From Planctomycetota bacterium (GTDB lineage: Bacteria > Planctomycetota > Planctomycetia > Pirellulales > PALSA-1355), in contig QQVE01000028.1 of NCBI GenBank assembly GCA_003389325.1, forward strand, positions 38,189 to 102,188: a stretch of 64,000 nucleotides of DNA, given 5' to 3'. A program made the position numbers and the translations under genes. The notes under the pieces are model-generated. The model did no database searches, had not been told where the DNA came from, and was given only the letters and a program-made list of their open reading frames with translations. Below are positions 42,294 to 51,971 of this stretch, one piece after another. Within the stretch, counting starts at the first letter, position 1. The number at the start of each line of letters is the position of its first letter.

Positions 42294-45200
42294 TCACCCG
42301 GAGGCCGCGGCGGCCTGCTCGTCGCGTTTCTTGAACTCCTCGAGTCCCAGCGGTTCCTCGCCGAGCGCCTTCTGCATCTTCTTGAGCACCTGGTCGTACT
42401 GGGCCGCCGTTTCGGGGCCGCCCAACGCGCGATCACTTCGATAGGTGGACCACAAATCGCCGATGCCGGCTTCGAGCACCTTGCGGCGTCGTTCGGCGTC
42501 GTCCTGGCTGGTTGCGTAGCCGAGTCGCGCCTCGGCGATGTTCCTGCGCGCCAGGTGAAACGTCTCGACGAACTGCGGCTTGTTGTGCGTCAGTTGCGAG
42601 ATCTTGGCCCAGCCCCAAATCTTGTTGCGGCCTTGCCGGTTCGGCTCGGCCCCCTGGATGGCTTTGACGTAGCCGGTCGGGTCCGAATTGCCGCTGGCCT
42701 GCAGGATCTCGGCCGCCTTCACCTGCGCGGTTAGCAGCGAAGGCTTCTTAGCGAGCACGTCGTTGATTACATCGACGGCCCGATCGAGCTTGCCGGCCCG
42801 GCCGTAGCAGTCGGCCAGCCGCAATTGCACGGCGATCAGCGTGTCGGGCTTCTCGCTGTACTTGGGATCGTTGGCTGCCATCTCGAGCATCGGCTCGTAA
42901 GCGCCGGCAGCCTTTTCGAAATACGACTGGGCCGTCAGCGAGACGCCGGGGCCGTCGGTGTCAAGGCTCGATGCCAGGCCATAGTACGTTTCGCCGATCC
43001 AGTTCAGCGTGGCAAAGCCGGCGTTGCCCGGCTGCTTGGCCACACGATCGAGAAACACCTCGAATGCCTTGGAGATGCGCTCGACCTCCTTGTTCTTGCC
43101 GCTCTTGCGGAGCGACTCGAGATTTTGCTGCAACTGCCGGCCCAGGCTGATGTAGATCGCCGTGAGGCTCTCGGCCGCGCCTTCGTCGCCCGATGCCTTG
43201 ACCAACTCTTCCAGGGAGTTCATCGCCGCCTGGGCCTTGTCCAACTGCTGCGGCGTGGCCGCGATGAACGCCCGCAGCGCCATCTTGTACGTTTCCACGG
43301 CGAAACCGGGACGCTGCGCCGCGGCATGCTTCTTCTCGACCAGCGTCAGCGGCCCGAACCGCGGATGGGTCAGCCACTCGATCGCCTTCTCCGGCTGATC
43401 GGTCTCGACGTAGATCTGTGCCAGCGAGAACACGGCCGTGGCCAGCGTCGCGTCGATCTGATCCGACTTGTCGAGCCGCCCGATCCCCCGCGTCAGCACC
43501 TGCTCGGCCTGCGTCCTGAGCGCTTCGAGCTTGTCGCCCGAGGGACGCTCGCCCTCGGGCATCCGCAGCGACCGCAGATAGGTCGACCAGAGGGCCTGCC
43601 CGGCCCGCAACTCGGCTTGTCCGCGGCGGGGTGAGTCTTCGGGAATCTTGTCGAGGTAACTGACGGCCTGCTCGACCGACTGGGCAGCCGCGGCGAAGTT
43701 CACCAGCGTCAGCGCCGCATCCTCGGCCTCCTGCTGGTCGGGCCAACGCTGGAAAATCACCTCGGCGATCTTCTGGATCCGCTGGATCTCGAACGAGCGA
43801 TCCTCGGCCTCGCTCTCGCCATACAGGCGCACCCACGAGGCCATCGCGATCTTGGCGCCTTGGCGTCCCGCGAGGCTATCGGGAAAGTTCTTGGCGAGGA
43901 ACTCGCCGAGCACCGCGGCGTCGTAGTAGCGCTCGGTTTCCCAACAGGCAAAGCACAGATAGTGCCGCGCCGTGTTGAGCTCTTCGATCGGCGTCTCGTT
44001 GTCGGCCATCTGCATGGCCAGCCGCAACAGGTGAATGGCCCGCGAGGCTCCGGCCTGCCGCTGCGCTTCGAGCTTTTCGACGGCGACCGCGTCTCCCTTG
44101 CTTTGGGCGGCCGTCACCGAGGCCGAGGCGTCCTGCATCAGGGCCAGCGCCTGCCGGGCCTGCTCCATCGCCTCGGCAAACGTCTTGGGCTCGGCATCCT
44201 GCTGCGCGGCCTGGGCCGCGGCGCCGCCTCCGGCCAGCGCCACCAGCAACGTCTTGGCCGGACGCTGGAACGCGCCGGGTTGCTTGGCGATCGGCGAAAC
44301 GTGCTCCCGCGCCGAACTGGTCAGACGCTTGCGGTTGGGATCGCCCGCGGGCAGCGCTCCGGCTTGCTTCTCGTAGGCCACGGCGGTCAGGTAGCGAATC
44401 GCCTGCGCGTCGGTACCGTCGACACCCTGTCCTGATTCTTTTTGCCACAGCTCGCCGCGCTCGATGGCCGCCTGGTACTGTTTCACTTGATCGCTCGTCC
44501 AGCACTCGAGCGCATGCCGCGTGGCTTTGGTCTTAATCGAGCGCATCTCGTTCGAGTCGGGCACGTCGAGCAGTTGCCGAAAGCATCCCAGGGCCTGCTG
44601 GAACGCGCCCAATTCCTGATGGCAGCGGCCTTCCCACAACCGCGCGAGCAATCCCACCGCGCGCGTGCGATACGTTTCGTGCAGCGCGGCGTAGCTCTTG
44701 GCCGCGGCGGTGTAGTGCTGCTTGGCCTGCTTGCTATCGGGCTCGTAGGTTCTTGCCACTTCGAAGTCGATACCGGCCTGCAGCAGCCGCGCCTCGGCCA
44801 GGTCGGCAGCCAGCTTCCATTTGCGCGATTGCAGCTCGCGATCGTCGTCGGGCACCAGCTTGGGCATCTCGCCTAGCTGCGCGTCGATCTGTTCTGCGGC
44901 GGCGGCGAACTGCTTGCGCGCTTCTTCGTAGAGCTTGCGCGCCGCGGCCGGGTCGCGGTCTTCCGGCTTCGAGGCCAGCATCTCGCTCCGCCCGCGCTCC
45001 AGCAGAATGTCGGCCAGTTGCGCCCGCGCTGAGCCCGCCAGGTCGTGCTCGGGCTGTTCGCGGCAGAACTGCTCGAATCGCTCCGTGGCCTCGGCCAGCT
45101 TGGTGCGTCGCCGGCGCGGATCGTTCTGCTCGCGGGCTTCGCTCAACAGGGTCACGGCCCGCTCGTAGCCGATCCGCTCGCGAAACGCGTCGTCGACGTG

Positions 45201-45368
45201 GGGGCTGGTGCGCAGTTGCTCGAGGTACGCGTCGGCCAGATCGTAGTACTGTCGCTCGCGCAAGGCGGAAAGAAACGCGTCGACCGGCTCGGTAGCCCGT
45301 GCGCGGCCGGCCGGAACCAGTCCGGTCAGGCAGATCGCAACAAGCACCCAGCAGCGGTAAGAACTCAT
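42294..45368 (-). CDS. Large secreted TPR-repeat protein
   Basis: A protein of 1024 residues with a signal peptide (ending GRARATEP) and helical TPR-like repeats over nearly its whole length. Candidate units include AERFEQFCREQPEHDLAGSA, KSYAALHETYRTRAVGLLAR and LADCYGRAGKLDRAVDVIND. I start at 45368 (MSSYRCWVLV), as GAGGAAGGG precedes it; an in-frame ATG eight codons earlier is possible. It is first of the five-gene ExbBDD cluster. Probably a periplasmic scaffold; no enzyme motif seen. Confidence 0.72.
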   Translation of the reverse strand: MSSYRCWVLVAICLTGLVPAGRARATEPVDAFLSALRERQYYDLADAYLEQLRTSPHVDDAFRERIGYERAVTLLSEAREQNDPRRRRTKLAEATERFEQFCREQPEHDLAGSARAQLADILLERGRSEMLASKPEDRDPAAARKLYEEARKQFAAAAEQIDAQLGEMPKLVPDDDRELQSRKWKLAADLAEARLLQAGIDFEVARTYEPDSKQAKQHYTAAAKSYAALHETYRTRAVGLLARLWEGRCHQELGAFQQALGCFRQLLDVPDSNEMRSIKTKATRHALECWTSDQVKQYQAAIERGELWQKESGQGVDGTDAQAIRYLTAVAYEKQAGALPAGDPNRKRLTSSAREHVSPIAKQPGAFQRPAKTLLVALAGGGAAAQAAQQDAEPKTFAEAMEQARQALALMQDASASVTAAQSKGDAVAVEKLEAQRQAGASRAIHLLRLAMQMADNETPIEELNTARHYLCFACWETERYYDAAVLGEFLAKNFPDSLAGRQGAKIAMASWVRLYGESEAEDRSFEIQRIQKIAEVIFQRWPDQQEAEDAALTLVNFAAAAQSVEQAVSYLDKIPEDSPRRGQAELRAGQALWSTYLRSLRMPEGERPSGDKLEALRTQAEQVLTRGIGRLDKSDQIDATLATAVFSLAQIYVETDQPEKAIEWLTHPRFGPLTLVEKKHAAAQRPGFAVETYKMALRAFIAATPQQLDKAQAAMNSLEELVKASGDEGAAESLTAIYISLGRQLQQNLESLRKSGKNKEVERISKAFEVFLDRVAKQPGNAGFATLNWIGETYYGLASSLDTDGPGVSLTAQSYFEKAAGAYEPMLEMAANDPKYSEKPDTLIAVQLRLADCYGRAGKLDRAVDVINDVLAKKPSLLTAQVKAAEILQASGNSDPTGYVKAIQGAEPNRQGRNKIWGWAKISQLTHNKPQFVETFHLARRNIAEARLGYATSQDDAERRRKVLEAGIGDLWSTYRSDRALGGPETAAQYDQVLKKMQKALGEEPLGLEEFKKRDEQAAAASG

Positions 45369-45658
45369 CCCTTCCTCGATGCGGATTCCCATCGGCGCAT
45401 GCTCGGACGTGACTGACGAATCGTCGGGGTCCGTTGTCGGTTATTGCCTCGAAACGCGGACCAGGCAGCCGGCGAGGAAACCAAGGCGGGATGAGAAAGG
45501 CCCTCTTCACCGTGAGCCACCGGCGGGTTCCGGACCGCTTGGGCTTGCCTCGTCCTCTATCTTCTCTTCTCAGATTATAGTCCCACGCGCGAGAACGCAA
45601 CCCGTGGCACAGTCGGCGCTTGCAGTATCGGGGCAAATCCGCCCCGCGAGCCTCCCGA

Positions 45659-46507
45659 TCATTCCATGCCGGCCTTGGTGCGGGCCAGCTCGATTCGGGC
45701 CAACCGCTGCCCCAGCGACGGCGAGAGGCGATTGACCCACCAGATGGCCCGCCACCAGCGCGGAATCACGATGATGCCCCGATTCTTGGCCACCGCTCGC
45801 AACGCCTGCCGGGCGAATTCCTCGGGCTCCATCGGATTGAGGTGATCCCAGAACTGACGCTGCCGTTCCGATGATACCGGTTGTATCAGCTTTCCGTACT
45901 TGCCGTAGTCTTCCAGCATTGCCGTGCGCACCGTACCAGGACAAAGGGCGCTGATGCGGACGCCGGCGGCGGCCGCCTCGACGCGCAGCGAGATCGATAG
46001 CCCCAGCACGCCGAACTTCGATGCCGCGTAGCTCACGCACCACGGCGAGGGCAGCAGCCCGCACACGCTCGAGGTGTTGACGATGTGGCCATAGCCCTGG
46101 CTCAGCATGATCGGATAGGCGGCCTGCACGCCGTTGGCCACGCCGCGCAGGTTGACGTCGAAGACCCTGGTCCAGTCTTCGGTCTGATAGTGTTTCACTT
46201 CGCCGCCGATGCTGATGCCGGCGTTGTTGAACAGGTAGTCCAGCCGGCCGAAGCGGTTGGCGGCGGCCTCGACCACGGCCTTGACGGCCGCCTCGTCGAC
46301 GACGTCCACGGTGGCCGCCATCGCGTTGCCGCCGGCGGCGCGCAGCGACGCGGCGATCTCCTCGACGCGTTCCTGCTGCCGGTCGGCCAGCACGACCGAC
46401 GCCTCGCGTTTCACCAACTCGCGCACGAGCCCGTAGCCGATGCCCGAAGCGGCCCCCGTGACGATGGCCACGGCGCCCTGGTAGGTGCGAAGCTGGTTCG
46501 ATTTCAT
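45659..46507 (-). CDS. Short-chain dehydrogenase/reductase
   Basis: A 282-residue NAD(P)-dependent oxidoreductase. Seen: TGAASGIGYGLV for the cofactor, NNAGISIGG, catalytic Ser in NTSSVCGLL, and Tyr-x3-Lys in SYAASKFGVLG. The start at 46507 is the only sensible one. The C-terminal ~50 residues include a hydrophobic Trp-rich stretch (PRWWRAIWWVNRL) that could touch the membrane. Substrate unknown. The long frame continuing upstream is non-coding. Confidence 0.9.
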   Translation of the reverse strand: MKSNQLRTYQGAVAIVTGAASGIGYGLVRELVKREASVVLADRQQERVEEIAASLRAAGGNAMAATVDVVDEAAVKAVVEAAANRFGRLDYLFNNAGISIGGEVKHYQTEDWTRVFDVNLRGVANGVQAAYPIMLSQGYGHIVNTSSVCGLLPSPWCVSYAASKFGVLGLSISLRVEAAAAGVRISALCPGTVRTAMLEDYGKYGKLIQPVSSERQRQFWDHLNPMEPEEFARQALRAVAKNRGIIVIPRWWRAIWWVNRLSPSLGQRLARIELARTKAGME

Positions 46508-46668
46508 CGGAGTCTGACCGGCCGAATCGGCCCAAAGAACGTGCGCCGCGATTGAAACTGGAGAATCCAGTTTAGTTGGGCATACCGTGACGTGCATCCA
46601 GGCGGCAGCGATTTGGCGGGCGAAAACGCGGGAATCGCGTCCCCCAAGCCCGACAGGCACGGGGCCGA

Positions 46669-48654
46669 CTAGCGCAGCCGGGCAGAAGTCTCGATCAACT
46701 CGACCAGCTCCCGAAAGTCGGGCTGCTTGGCGGTCTGAGCGTCGACTTGGCGGGCCAGATCGAGCAACTGCTCGAGCCGCCGCGAGTTGGGCAGAAAGTA
46801 GCTGCCCCGCAAGAACTCGGCCGTACGCGCGGCCAACACCCCTTGCTGCACCCAGGTCGGTGCGTCGGCAAACGAGCCGGCCAGGTGGGCATCGGTCAAC
46901 GGGCGAACCATCCGGCCCGGCTTGCCCGTTTTCGGATCGCGCCACACGACCTCGACCGAGCCCAGCGGTCCCTTGGCATCCTTCGTGGGCGGCTTCACCC
47001 ACAGCTCGTACATGCACGTGGCCACTTGCTCGGGCGAAAGCTCGATCCGTAGCGGATCGCCCGCCTCGCCGGTGAGCGTGGCCGCCTCGTGCCCCAGCAG
47101 CCGGTAGCTGTTGATCCGTTTCGGATCGAACTGAATCCGCACCGTAACGCCGGCCGCAACGCTCGAATCGCGCCCGAGGAGTTGCTCGAGCAACACGGCG
47201 TACAGGGCATCGGTCGATTGGGCGGCGCTGGCACCGCCGCGACGATGGCGGGCCAACTGCTGCCACCGCTCGAGATCCGCCTGCGGCGAGAGCTGGACGA
47301 CGTGCCAGGGAATATTGGCCGCGGCCAGTCCGGCCAACTCGTCGCGGGCCCGGCTGAATCCGGCATCGTCCATCTCCGAGCGTCCGCTGGTGACGAACAC
47401 CACGCGACGGGCTTCGTTCGATTCGACGGCCAGCACGGCATCGCAGGCCGACTGCACGGCGCCGGCGAAGTCGGCCCAGCCAGCAGTGTCCGGCAGCCGC
47501 CCCTCGGCGATCCACGAGGCGAGTTGGCGGCCGGTGAGGTCTTCGGCCAGCACCTGGGGCGATTCCGAAAAGCCGATCAGCGTCACGCGGTCTTGCGGGC
47601 CCATCTGCTCGGCCAGCCGCTCAAGCGCCCGGGCGAACGCCTTCCACCGCGCGTCGTATTCCATCGCCGCGGACGTCTCGGCCACGAGGATCAGTCGGGT
47701 GGGGGCATGTTTGCCTGGTCCCCGGCCTCCCTGCACGGCCAACTGCATCAGGTAGGGGCCCGGCACGCCCAGCGGCGAGGGACAGGCACCCACGTGCAGC
47801 GCGAGCGGCTGACGCGGAGCCTCGGGCAGCCGATAGTCTTGGGCTGCCAGAAAGTCTTCGACGCGAATCTCCCCGGCCTCCGGCAGCCGGCCCGATTGCG
47901 CGGCGGCGGCCGCCAGATCGTAGCTCGTGGTGCGCGAGGTAAACGGCACCCGGCTCACGCGCAGTTGCTTGTGGGCCGCGGGCGACACAAAAGGATGCTC
48001 GCCGTAGCGTAGTTGAAACAGCATGTCGTAGCCGCGGATCCGCGGGGGCTCCACCCCCCGGGGCACCGGCGGCTCGAGAAATTCGAGTTCCGGCAGCCGC
48101 TCGATGCGGCCCCCGGCCCCCAGCGTCGACTGGGCCTGCAGCTTGGCGTTGATCACCTGCTTGAGCGAGGCACCAACGTCGGCCACTTCGCGAAAGGCCC
48201 CGGGCAGATCGGCCGTCGTTTCGGACGCGGGCGTTGGACCCAAGCGCACGGTGACCGGTTTCTGACGGCGCGGCCGCTGCGGCGGGTTGGCGGCCACCTG
48301 AATATCGGCCACCGGGGGCGCGGCCTCTTGGGCCGGCGGCGCCACCTGGGCCACTGGCGCCTGGGGTGCGTCTTCGCTCGAACCTAGCGACAGGTAGACG
48401 GCGCCGGCGGCCACCAGCACCGATGCGGCCAGCGCGGCTGCTCCGTACGAACGCCGCCGGCTGCGCCAAGCCACGGCGCGCAACCGCTTGCCCAGCCCTT
48501 CAGGCACAGGCACGGCGCGCAGACTCTCGTCGAGAGCTTCGTCGGTAAGCTCCTGCGACGGTCGGATAGCCGACAAGCGCGCATGCAAGTCCGGCGGAAC
48601 CGGAACGTTGCGCAACTGCCCATCGACCCAGTCGTCGAAATCGAATTCCGGCAT
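46669..48654 (-). CDS. vWA-domain membrane protein linked to ECF sigma factor
   Basis: A 661-residue protein. Residues 1-65 are cytoplasmic with repeated 'VPVP' segments (PVPPDLHARL, PVPEGLGKRL), then one membrane helix near residue 75-90. A disordered Pro-rich linker follows, and then a YfbK-like N-terminal vWA region and a von Willebrand A domain (RLILVAETSAAMEY in place of DxSxS, GWADFAGAVQSAC). The MIDAS motif is altered, so metal binding is uncertain. It follows the sigma gene by 39 bases and may act as anti-sigma or sensor. Confidence 0.72.
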   Translation of the reverse strand: MPEFDFDDWVDGQLRNVPVPPDLHARLSAIRPSQELTDEALDESLRAVPVPEGLGKRLRAVAWRSRRRSYGAAALAASVLVAAGAVYLSLGSSEDAPQAPVAQVAPPAQEAAPPVADIQVAANPPQRPRRQKPVTVRLGPTPASETTADLPGAFREVADVGASLKQVINAKLQAQSTLGAGGRIERLPELEFLEPPVPRGVEPPRIRGYDMLFQLRYGEHPFVSPAAHKQLRVSRVPFTSRTTSYDLAAAAAQSGRLPEAGEIRVEDFLAAQDYRLPEAPRQPLALHVGACPSPLGVPGPYLMQLAVQGGRGPGKHAPTRLILVAETSAAMEYDARWKAFARALERLAEQMGPQDRVTLIGFSESPQVLAEDLTGRQLASWIAEGRLPDTAGWADFAGAVQSACDAVLAVESNEARRVVFVTSGRSEMDDAGFSRARDELAGLAAANIPWHVVQLSPQADLERWQQLARHRRGGASAAQSTDALYAVLLEQLLGRDSSVAAGVTVRIQFDPKRINSYRLLGHEAATLTGEAGDPLRIELSPEQVATCMYELWVKPPTKDAKGPLGSVEVVWRDPKTGKPGRMVRPLTDAHLAGSFADAPTWVQQGVLAARTAEFLRGSYFLPNSRRLEQLLDLARQVDAQTAKQPDFRELVELIETSARLR

Positions 48655-48693
48655 GGCAAGCTAAAAAGGGTAGGACGATTCCAGCGGGATCAT

Positions 48694-49215
48694 TCAGCCA
48701 GCCATCGATTTCGCCGCCACCAGCCAGTACTCGCGCAACCTTTGGCGTGCTCGGCTGACTCGCGAGAGCACCGTTCCCAACGGCACTCCCAACGTGTTGG
48801 CCACTTCCTGGTGCGTCAACTCGCCGACGACCACCAGCAACAACGCTTCACGCAGCTCCAGGGGGAGCCGAGCAAGCGCATGCTGCATTTCGTCGGTGAA
48901 TCCTTGGGCCGTCGGGTCAGCCCCTTCGACCTCCACATCCAGAGTGAATTCGCCCCCTGCCGCCGGCATTGGATGCCGACGCCATCTGTCCACCACACGG
49001 CGCCTGAGAATCGCTGCCAACCAGGCCCGTTGACTGTGGCCCGATTGATACCCCCGACGGCTGGTCCACGCCGAACGGTAGGTCTCTTGAACGATGTCCT
49101 CGGCTTCGTGTCGGTCACCAACCATTCGATACGCCATGCGGTACAAGGCGGAGCCATGTTCCGCTACCAGGCGGTCGAACGCTGCCTGTGTCAGTGCCAC
49201 TTCTTGCACTCCCAT
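48694..49215 (-). CDS. ECF-family RNA polymerase sigma factor
   Basis: A 173-residue sigma factor with region 2 (YRMAYRMVGDRHEAEDIVQETYRSAW) and region 4 (LPLELREALLLVVVGELTHQEVANTLGVPLGTVLSRVSRARQRLR). Between them is a short acidic linker. I start at 49215 (MGVQEVALTQ), the place where the family begins; the frame is open to 49332 but that part is unusual for ECF factors. Its regulon is unknown. Co-transcribed with the vWA protein. Confidence 0.88.
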   Translation of the reverse strand: MGVQEVALTQAAFDRLVAEHGSALYRMAYRMVGDRHEAEDIVQETYRSAWTSRRGYQSGHSQRAWLAAILRRRVVDRWRRHPMPAAGGEFTLDVEVEGADPTAQGFTDEMQHALARLPLELREALLLVVVGELTHQEVANTLGVPLGTVLSRVSRARQRLREYWLVAAKSMAG

Positions 49216-49563
49216 CCAGGAGCCAAAATCTTCGCGAAGGCCCTGGCACAGGCTCCCTTGAATTCGCCCCACACAGCCAGGATTATTCCAGTCGAGAGAC
49301 GACTGTTCGTCGAAGAAAGGCCAAACTCGCACGCAGTTCCGAAGCGATAGGAGTCCCTTCGCGTGCCTTTAATCTAATGCATTCGCGCTAATTAGCACAA
49401 GCAGTTCGCGGAATTATTTTCAAAGTAAGGCGTTTTCGGACAAGCATTTAGGTTACCAAACGGTCGGTCGGCGATGGACACTTGGGCCCCGCCTCGAGTG
49501 CGATTGCCCCATGCCGCCGGCGGGGCGCACCGCGAAGCGTGCATATTCCCGCCAGAAAAGCGG
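49216..49563. other. AT-richer gap between ruvB end and the sigma gene start
   Basis: About 350 bases with no supported gene. The stretch around 49360-49460 is clearly richer in A/T than its surroundings and probably holds the promoter of the ECF sigma factor. I see no convincing -35/-10 pair or RNA structure. Confidence 0.4.
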
Positions 49564-50589
49564 CTAGAACAGCGACCGCTGCCCGTCGCCGTCGCTCTCC
49601 TCCACCGGCGAGAGCGACAAGTGCTCGAATCCCCGAGCGGTCACCCGGCGGCCGCGCGGCGTGCGAATCAGCAGCTCGCTTCGCAACAGATAGGGCTCGA
49701 TTTCGTCTTCCAGCGTGTCGACCGCGAGGTTCATCGTGTGGGCCACGGCACCCACGCCCACCGGTCCCCCCTTGAACACCCGGGCGATCGTTTCCAGATA
49801 GCGGCGATCCTGCCCGTCGAGCCCCAGGGTATCGATGCCCTGCATGTCGAGCGCCGCGCGGGCCAGTTCGAGCGTCACGGTGCCGTCGGCCTTGCTGGTA
49901 ACGTAGTCGCGCACCCAGCGCAAGCGATTGTTCGCCAGCCGCGGCGTGCCCCGGCTGCGCGAAGCGATCTCGGTGGCCGCCTCGGGCACGATGTCGACTT
50001 GCAGCTTGCGGGCGTTGCGGACCACGATCTCGGTCAGCTCCTCGATGCTGTAAAAGTCGAGATGCTCGCGAATCTGAAACCGATCGCGAAGCGGCGCCGA
50101 GAGCAGCCCGGCCCGCGTCGTGGCGCCGATCAACGTGAACGGCTGCAAAGCCATGTTGATCGTGCGGGCATTGACGCCTTCGCCCAACAGGATGTCGATG
50201 CGAAAGTCCTCCATCGCCGGATAGAGGAACTCTTCCACGGCCTTGGGCAGCCGGTGGATCTCGTCGATGAACAGCACCGACTGCTTTTCGGCGTTGGTCA
50301 GGTAGGGAATCAGGTCCTTGGGGGCCTGCAGCGCCGCGCCGCTGGCGATCTGCAGCGTCACGCCCATGTCGCGGGGAATGCAGGTGGCAAAGGTCGTCTT
50401 GCCCAGCCCGGGCGGGCCGTCGAAGAGGATGTGCCCCAGCGTGGCGTCGCGCTTCTGGGCGGAGTCGACGGCGATCTCCAGCCGGGCGAACACCTCGCGC
50501 TGCCCGACCATGTCGCGCATCTGCTGCGGGCGCAGCGCCAGATCGGCGTCTTCCGGCGTCGGGCTCCCCTGCAAGACCGGCTCGCGCAC
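49564..50589 (-). CDS. ruvB: Holliday junction branch migration ATPase
   Basis: Hexameric motor driving branch migration with RuvA. The 341-residue protein has GPPGLGKTTFA Walker A, FIDEIHRLPKAVEE Walker B, sensor 1 IGATTRAG, the LLSAPLRDRFQI region and the C-terminal winged helix (GPVGVGAVAHTMNLAVDTLED). One of cysS-ruvC-ruvA-ruvB on the minus strand. All motifs intact. Confidence 0.96.
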   Translation of the reverse strand: MREPVLQGSPTPEDADLALRPQQMRDMVGQREVFARLEIAVDSAQKRDATLGHILFDGPPGLGKTTFATCIPRDMGVTLQIASGAALQAPKDLIPYLTNAEKQSVLFIDEIHRLPKAVEEFLYPAMEDFRIDILLGEGVNARTINMALQPFTLIGATTRAGLLSAPLRDRFQIREHLDFYSIEELTEIVVRNARKLQVDIVPEAATEIASRSRGTPRLANNRLRWVRDYVTSKADGTVTLELARAALDMQGIDTLGLDGQDRRYLETIARVFKGGPVGVGAVAHTMNLAVDTLEDEIEPYLLRSELLIRTPRGRRVTARGFEHLSLSPVEESDGDGQRSLF

Positions 50590-50665
50590 GCGGCGACCCT
50601 CCGTGAAACGAAACGTTGGAACCCCGCCAATATACCGGCAGAGCGGGAGGGGCCGTCAAGCGAGG

Positions 50666-51289
50666 CTATCCGTGCGCCTGCTGATACACCGCTTGCAGCA
50701 ATTCCTCCACGCTCTTGTACTTCTTCTTCTGGCCAAGGGCCGCGTCGAGCAGGCGGCGGGCGTCGCTTTCGCTGTGGCCGAGCTTGCGCAAGACTTCGAA
50801 CGTCTCGCCCACCACGTCGGTGGCCACGTCGGCTGCGGTGGGCACGTCGCGGGCGACGATCAGAGCGAACTTCGGCACCTTGCGGCGGAGCTTGGCCACG
50901 ATCCGCTCGGCCGTGGCCGGCCCGATGCCCGGCAGGCTGGAGAGCGTTTTGGTGTCCTGCTCCTCGATGGCCGTGGCCACTTCGCGCACGGGGCGGACCA
51001 TGGCCCGCAGCGCCTTGCGCACGCCCACGCCGTCGACCGAACAGAACAGCTCGAAAAACTCGCGCTCGGCCTGCGACAGAAACCCGATCAGCCGCGGCGT
51101 CATCCGGCCCTGCATCGGGTTGCCTTCCAGATACTCGATCGTGTGCAGCCGAATCTCTTTGCTGAGCTTGTCCTGCAACTGCCGCCGCGAGAACTCGGGC
51201 ACAAGCACCTGGTATTCGAACGCCGCCACGCCGAGCGTGGCCGTGTCGTCGGCAAGCTCGAGCAACTGGCCGGTAATTTTCGTGATCAA
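50666..51289 (-). CDS. ruvA: Holliday junction DNA helicase subunit
   Basis: Binds four-way junctions and loads RuvB. The 207-residue protein has the N-terminal OB fold ([19 protein letters not shown], and the [23 protein letters not shown] segment), the helix-hairpin-helix pair ([19 protein letters not shown]) and domain III ([20 protein letters not shown]). ruvB starts 76 bases downstream. Family length and motifs normal. Confidence 0.93.
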   Translation of the reverse strand: MITKITGQLLELADDTATLGVAAFEYQVLVPEFSRRQLQDKLSKEIRLHTIEYLEGNPMQGRMTPRLIGFLSQAEREFFELFCSVDGVGVRKALRAMVRPVREVATAIEEQDTKTLSSLPGIGPATAERIVAKLRRKVPKFALIVARDVPTAADVATDVVGETFEVLRKLGHSESDARRLLDAALGQKKKYKSVEELLQAVYQQAHG

Positions 51290-51335
51290 GGTTGGACCTG
51301 TGGTTGACGTATGTATCCGGCCAAAGTGAGCGTCA

Positions 51336-51416
51336 ACACCAGCCCGAAGCGCGAGCGAGGGTCCGTCGAATGGTGCGCGACGGACGAAAACCCTCGCTCG
51401 CGCTTCGGGCTGGTGT
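51336..51416. repeat. Palindromic genomic repeat, copy B (between ruvC and ruvA)
   Basis: Two perfect 26-base arms (51336-51361 and 51391-51416) with a 29-base spacer that has its own 8-base stem (GTCCGTCG/CGACGGAC). The arm shares AGCCCGAAGCGCGAGCGAGG with copy A. A folded transcript would be very stable. Confidence 0.85.
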
Positions 51417-51452
51417 CATTTACGGAACACGACTTGTCCCGGATTGTCGGCG

Positions 51453-51971
51453 CTACGCGGGGCGCTTGCCGACGCGGTCGGGACGCACCTGAAGATAGTA
51501 ATGACACAGGGCAATCGCCAGGGCATCGGCCACGTCGGGCGGGTCGGGCACCTCGGCCAGGCCCAACTCGCGGCGGATCGCCAACTGCATCTGCCCCTTG
51601 GGGGCCCGGCCGCTGCCGGTCAGGATGCGTTTGACCTGCGTGGCCGAGTAGTGCATCACCGGCACCTCGGCCTCGGCCGCCGCCAGGCAGATCACGCCCC
51701 GGGCATGCCCCATCAAGATCGCCGTGCGGGGGTGCTTGTAGTGCGAATAGAGCTGCTCCAGCGCCATGGCACTCGGTTTGAGCGAAGCGATCACGTCGGC
51801 CACGCCGGAGCGGATTTCCACCAGCCGGGCCGACAGCGACTGCTTGGTCTTGCCGCGCACAACGCCGGCCTCGAGCGTCGACACCCGGCCGGATTCGACC
51901 TGCAGCACGCCGTAGCCGGTGATGTTCAGCCCGGGATCGACGCCCAGAATGCGCACGGCAGGCGCGCTCAT
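51453..51971 (-). CDS. ruvC: Holliday junction resolvase
   Basis: Metal-dependent endonuclease cutting Holliday junctions. The 172-residue protein shows acidic active-site residues Asp in ILGVDPGLNITG, Glu in MALEQLYSHYKHP, and Asp in PPDVADALAIALCH. I chose the ATG at 51971 because it forms an ATGA overlap with the cysS stop; an ATG four codons earlier is possible. The last ~12 residues are basic. Confidence 0.94.
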   Translation of the reverse strand: MSAPAVRILGVDPGLNITGYGVLQVESGRVSTLEAGVVRGKTKQSLSARLVEIRSGVADVIASLKPSAMALEQLYSHYKHPRTAILMGHARGVICLAAAEAEVPVMHYSATQVKRILTGSGRAPKGQMQLAIRRELGLAEVPDPPDVADALAIALCHYYLQVRPDRVGKRPA

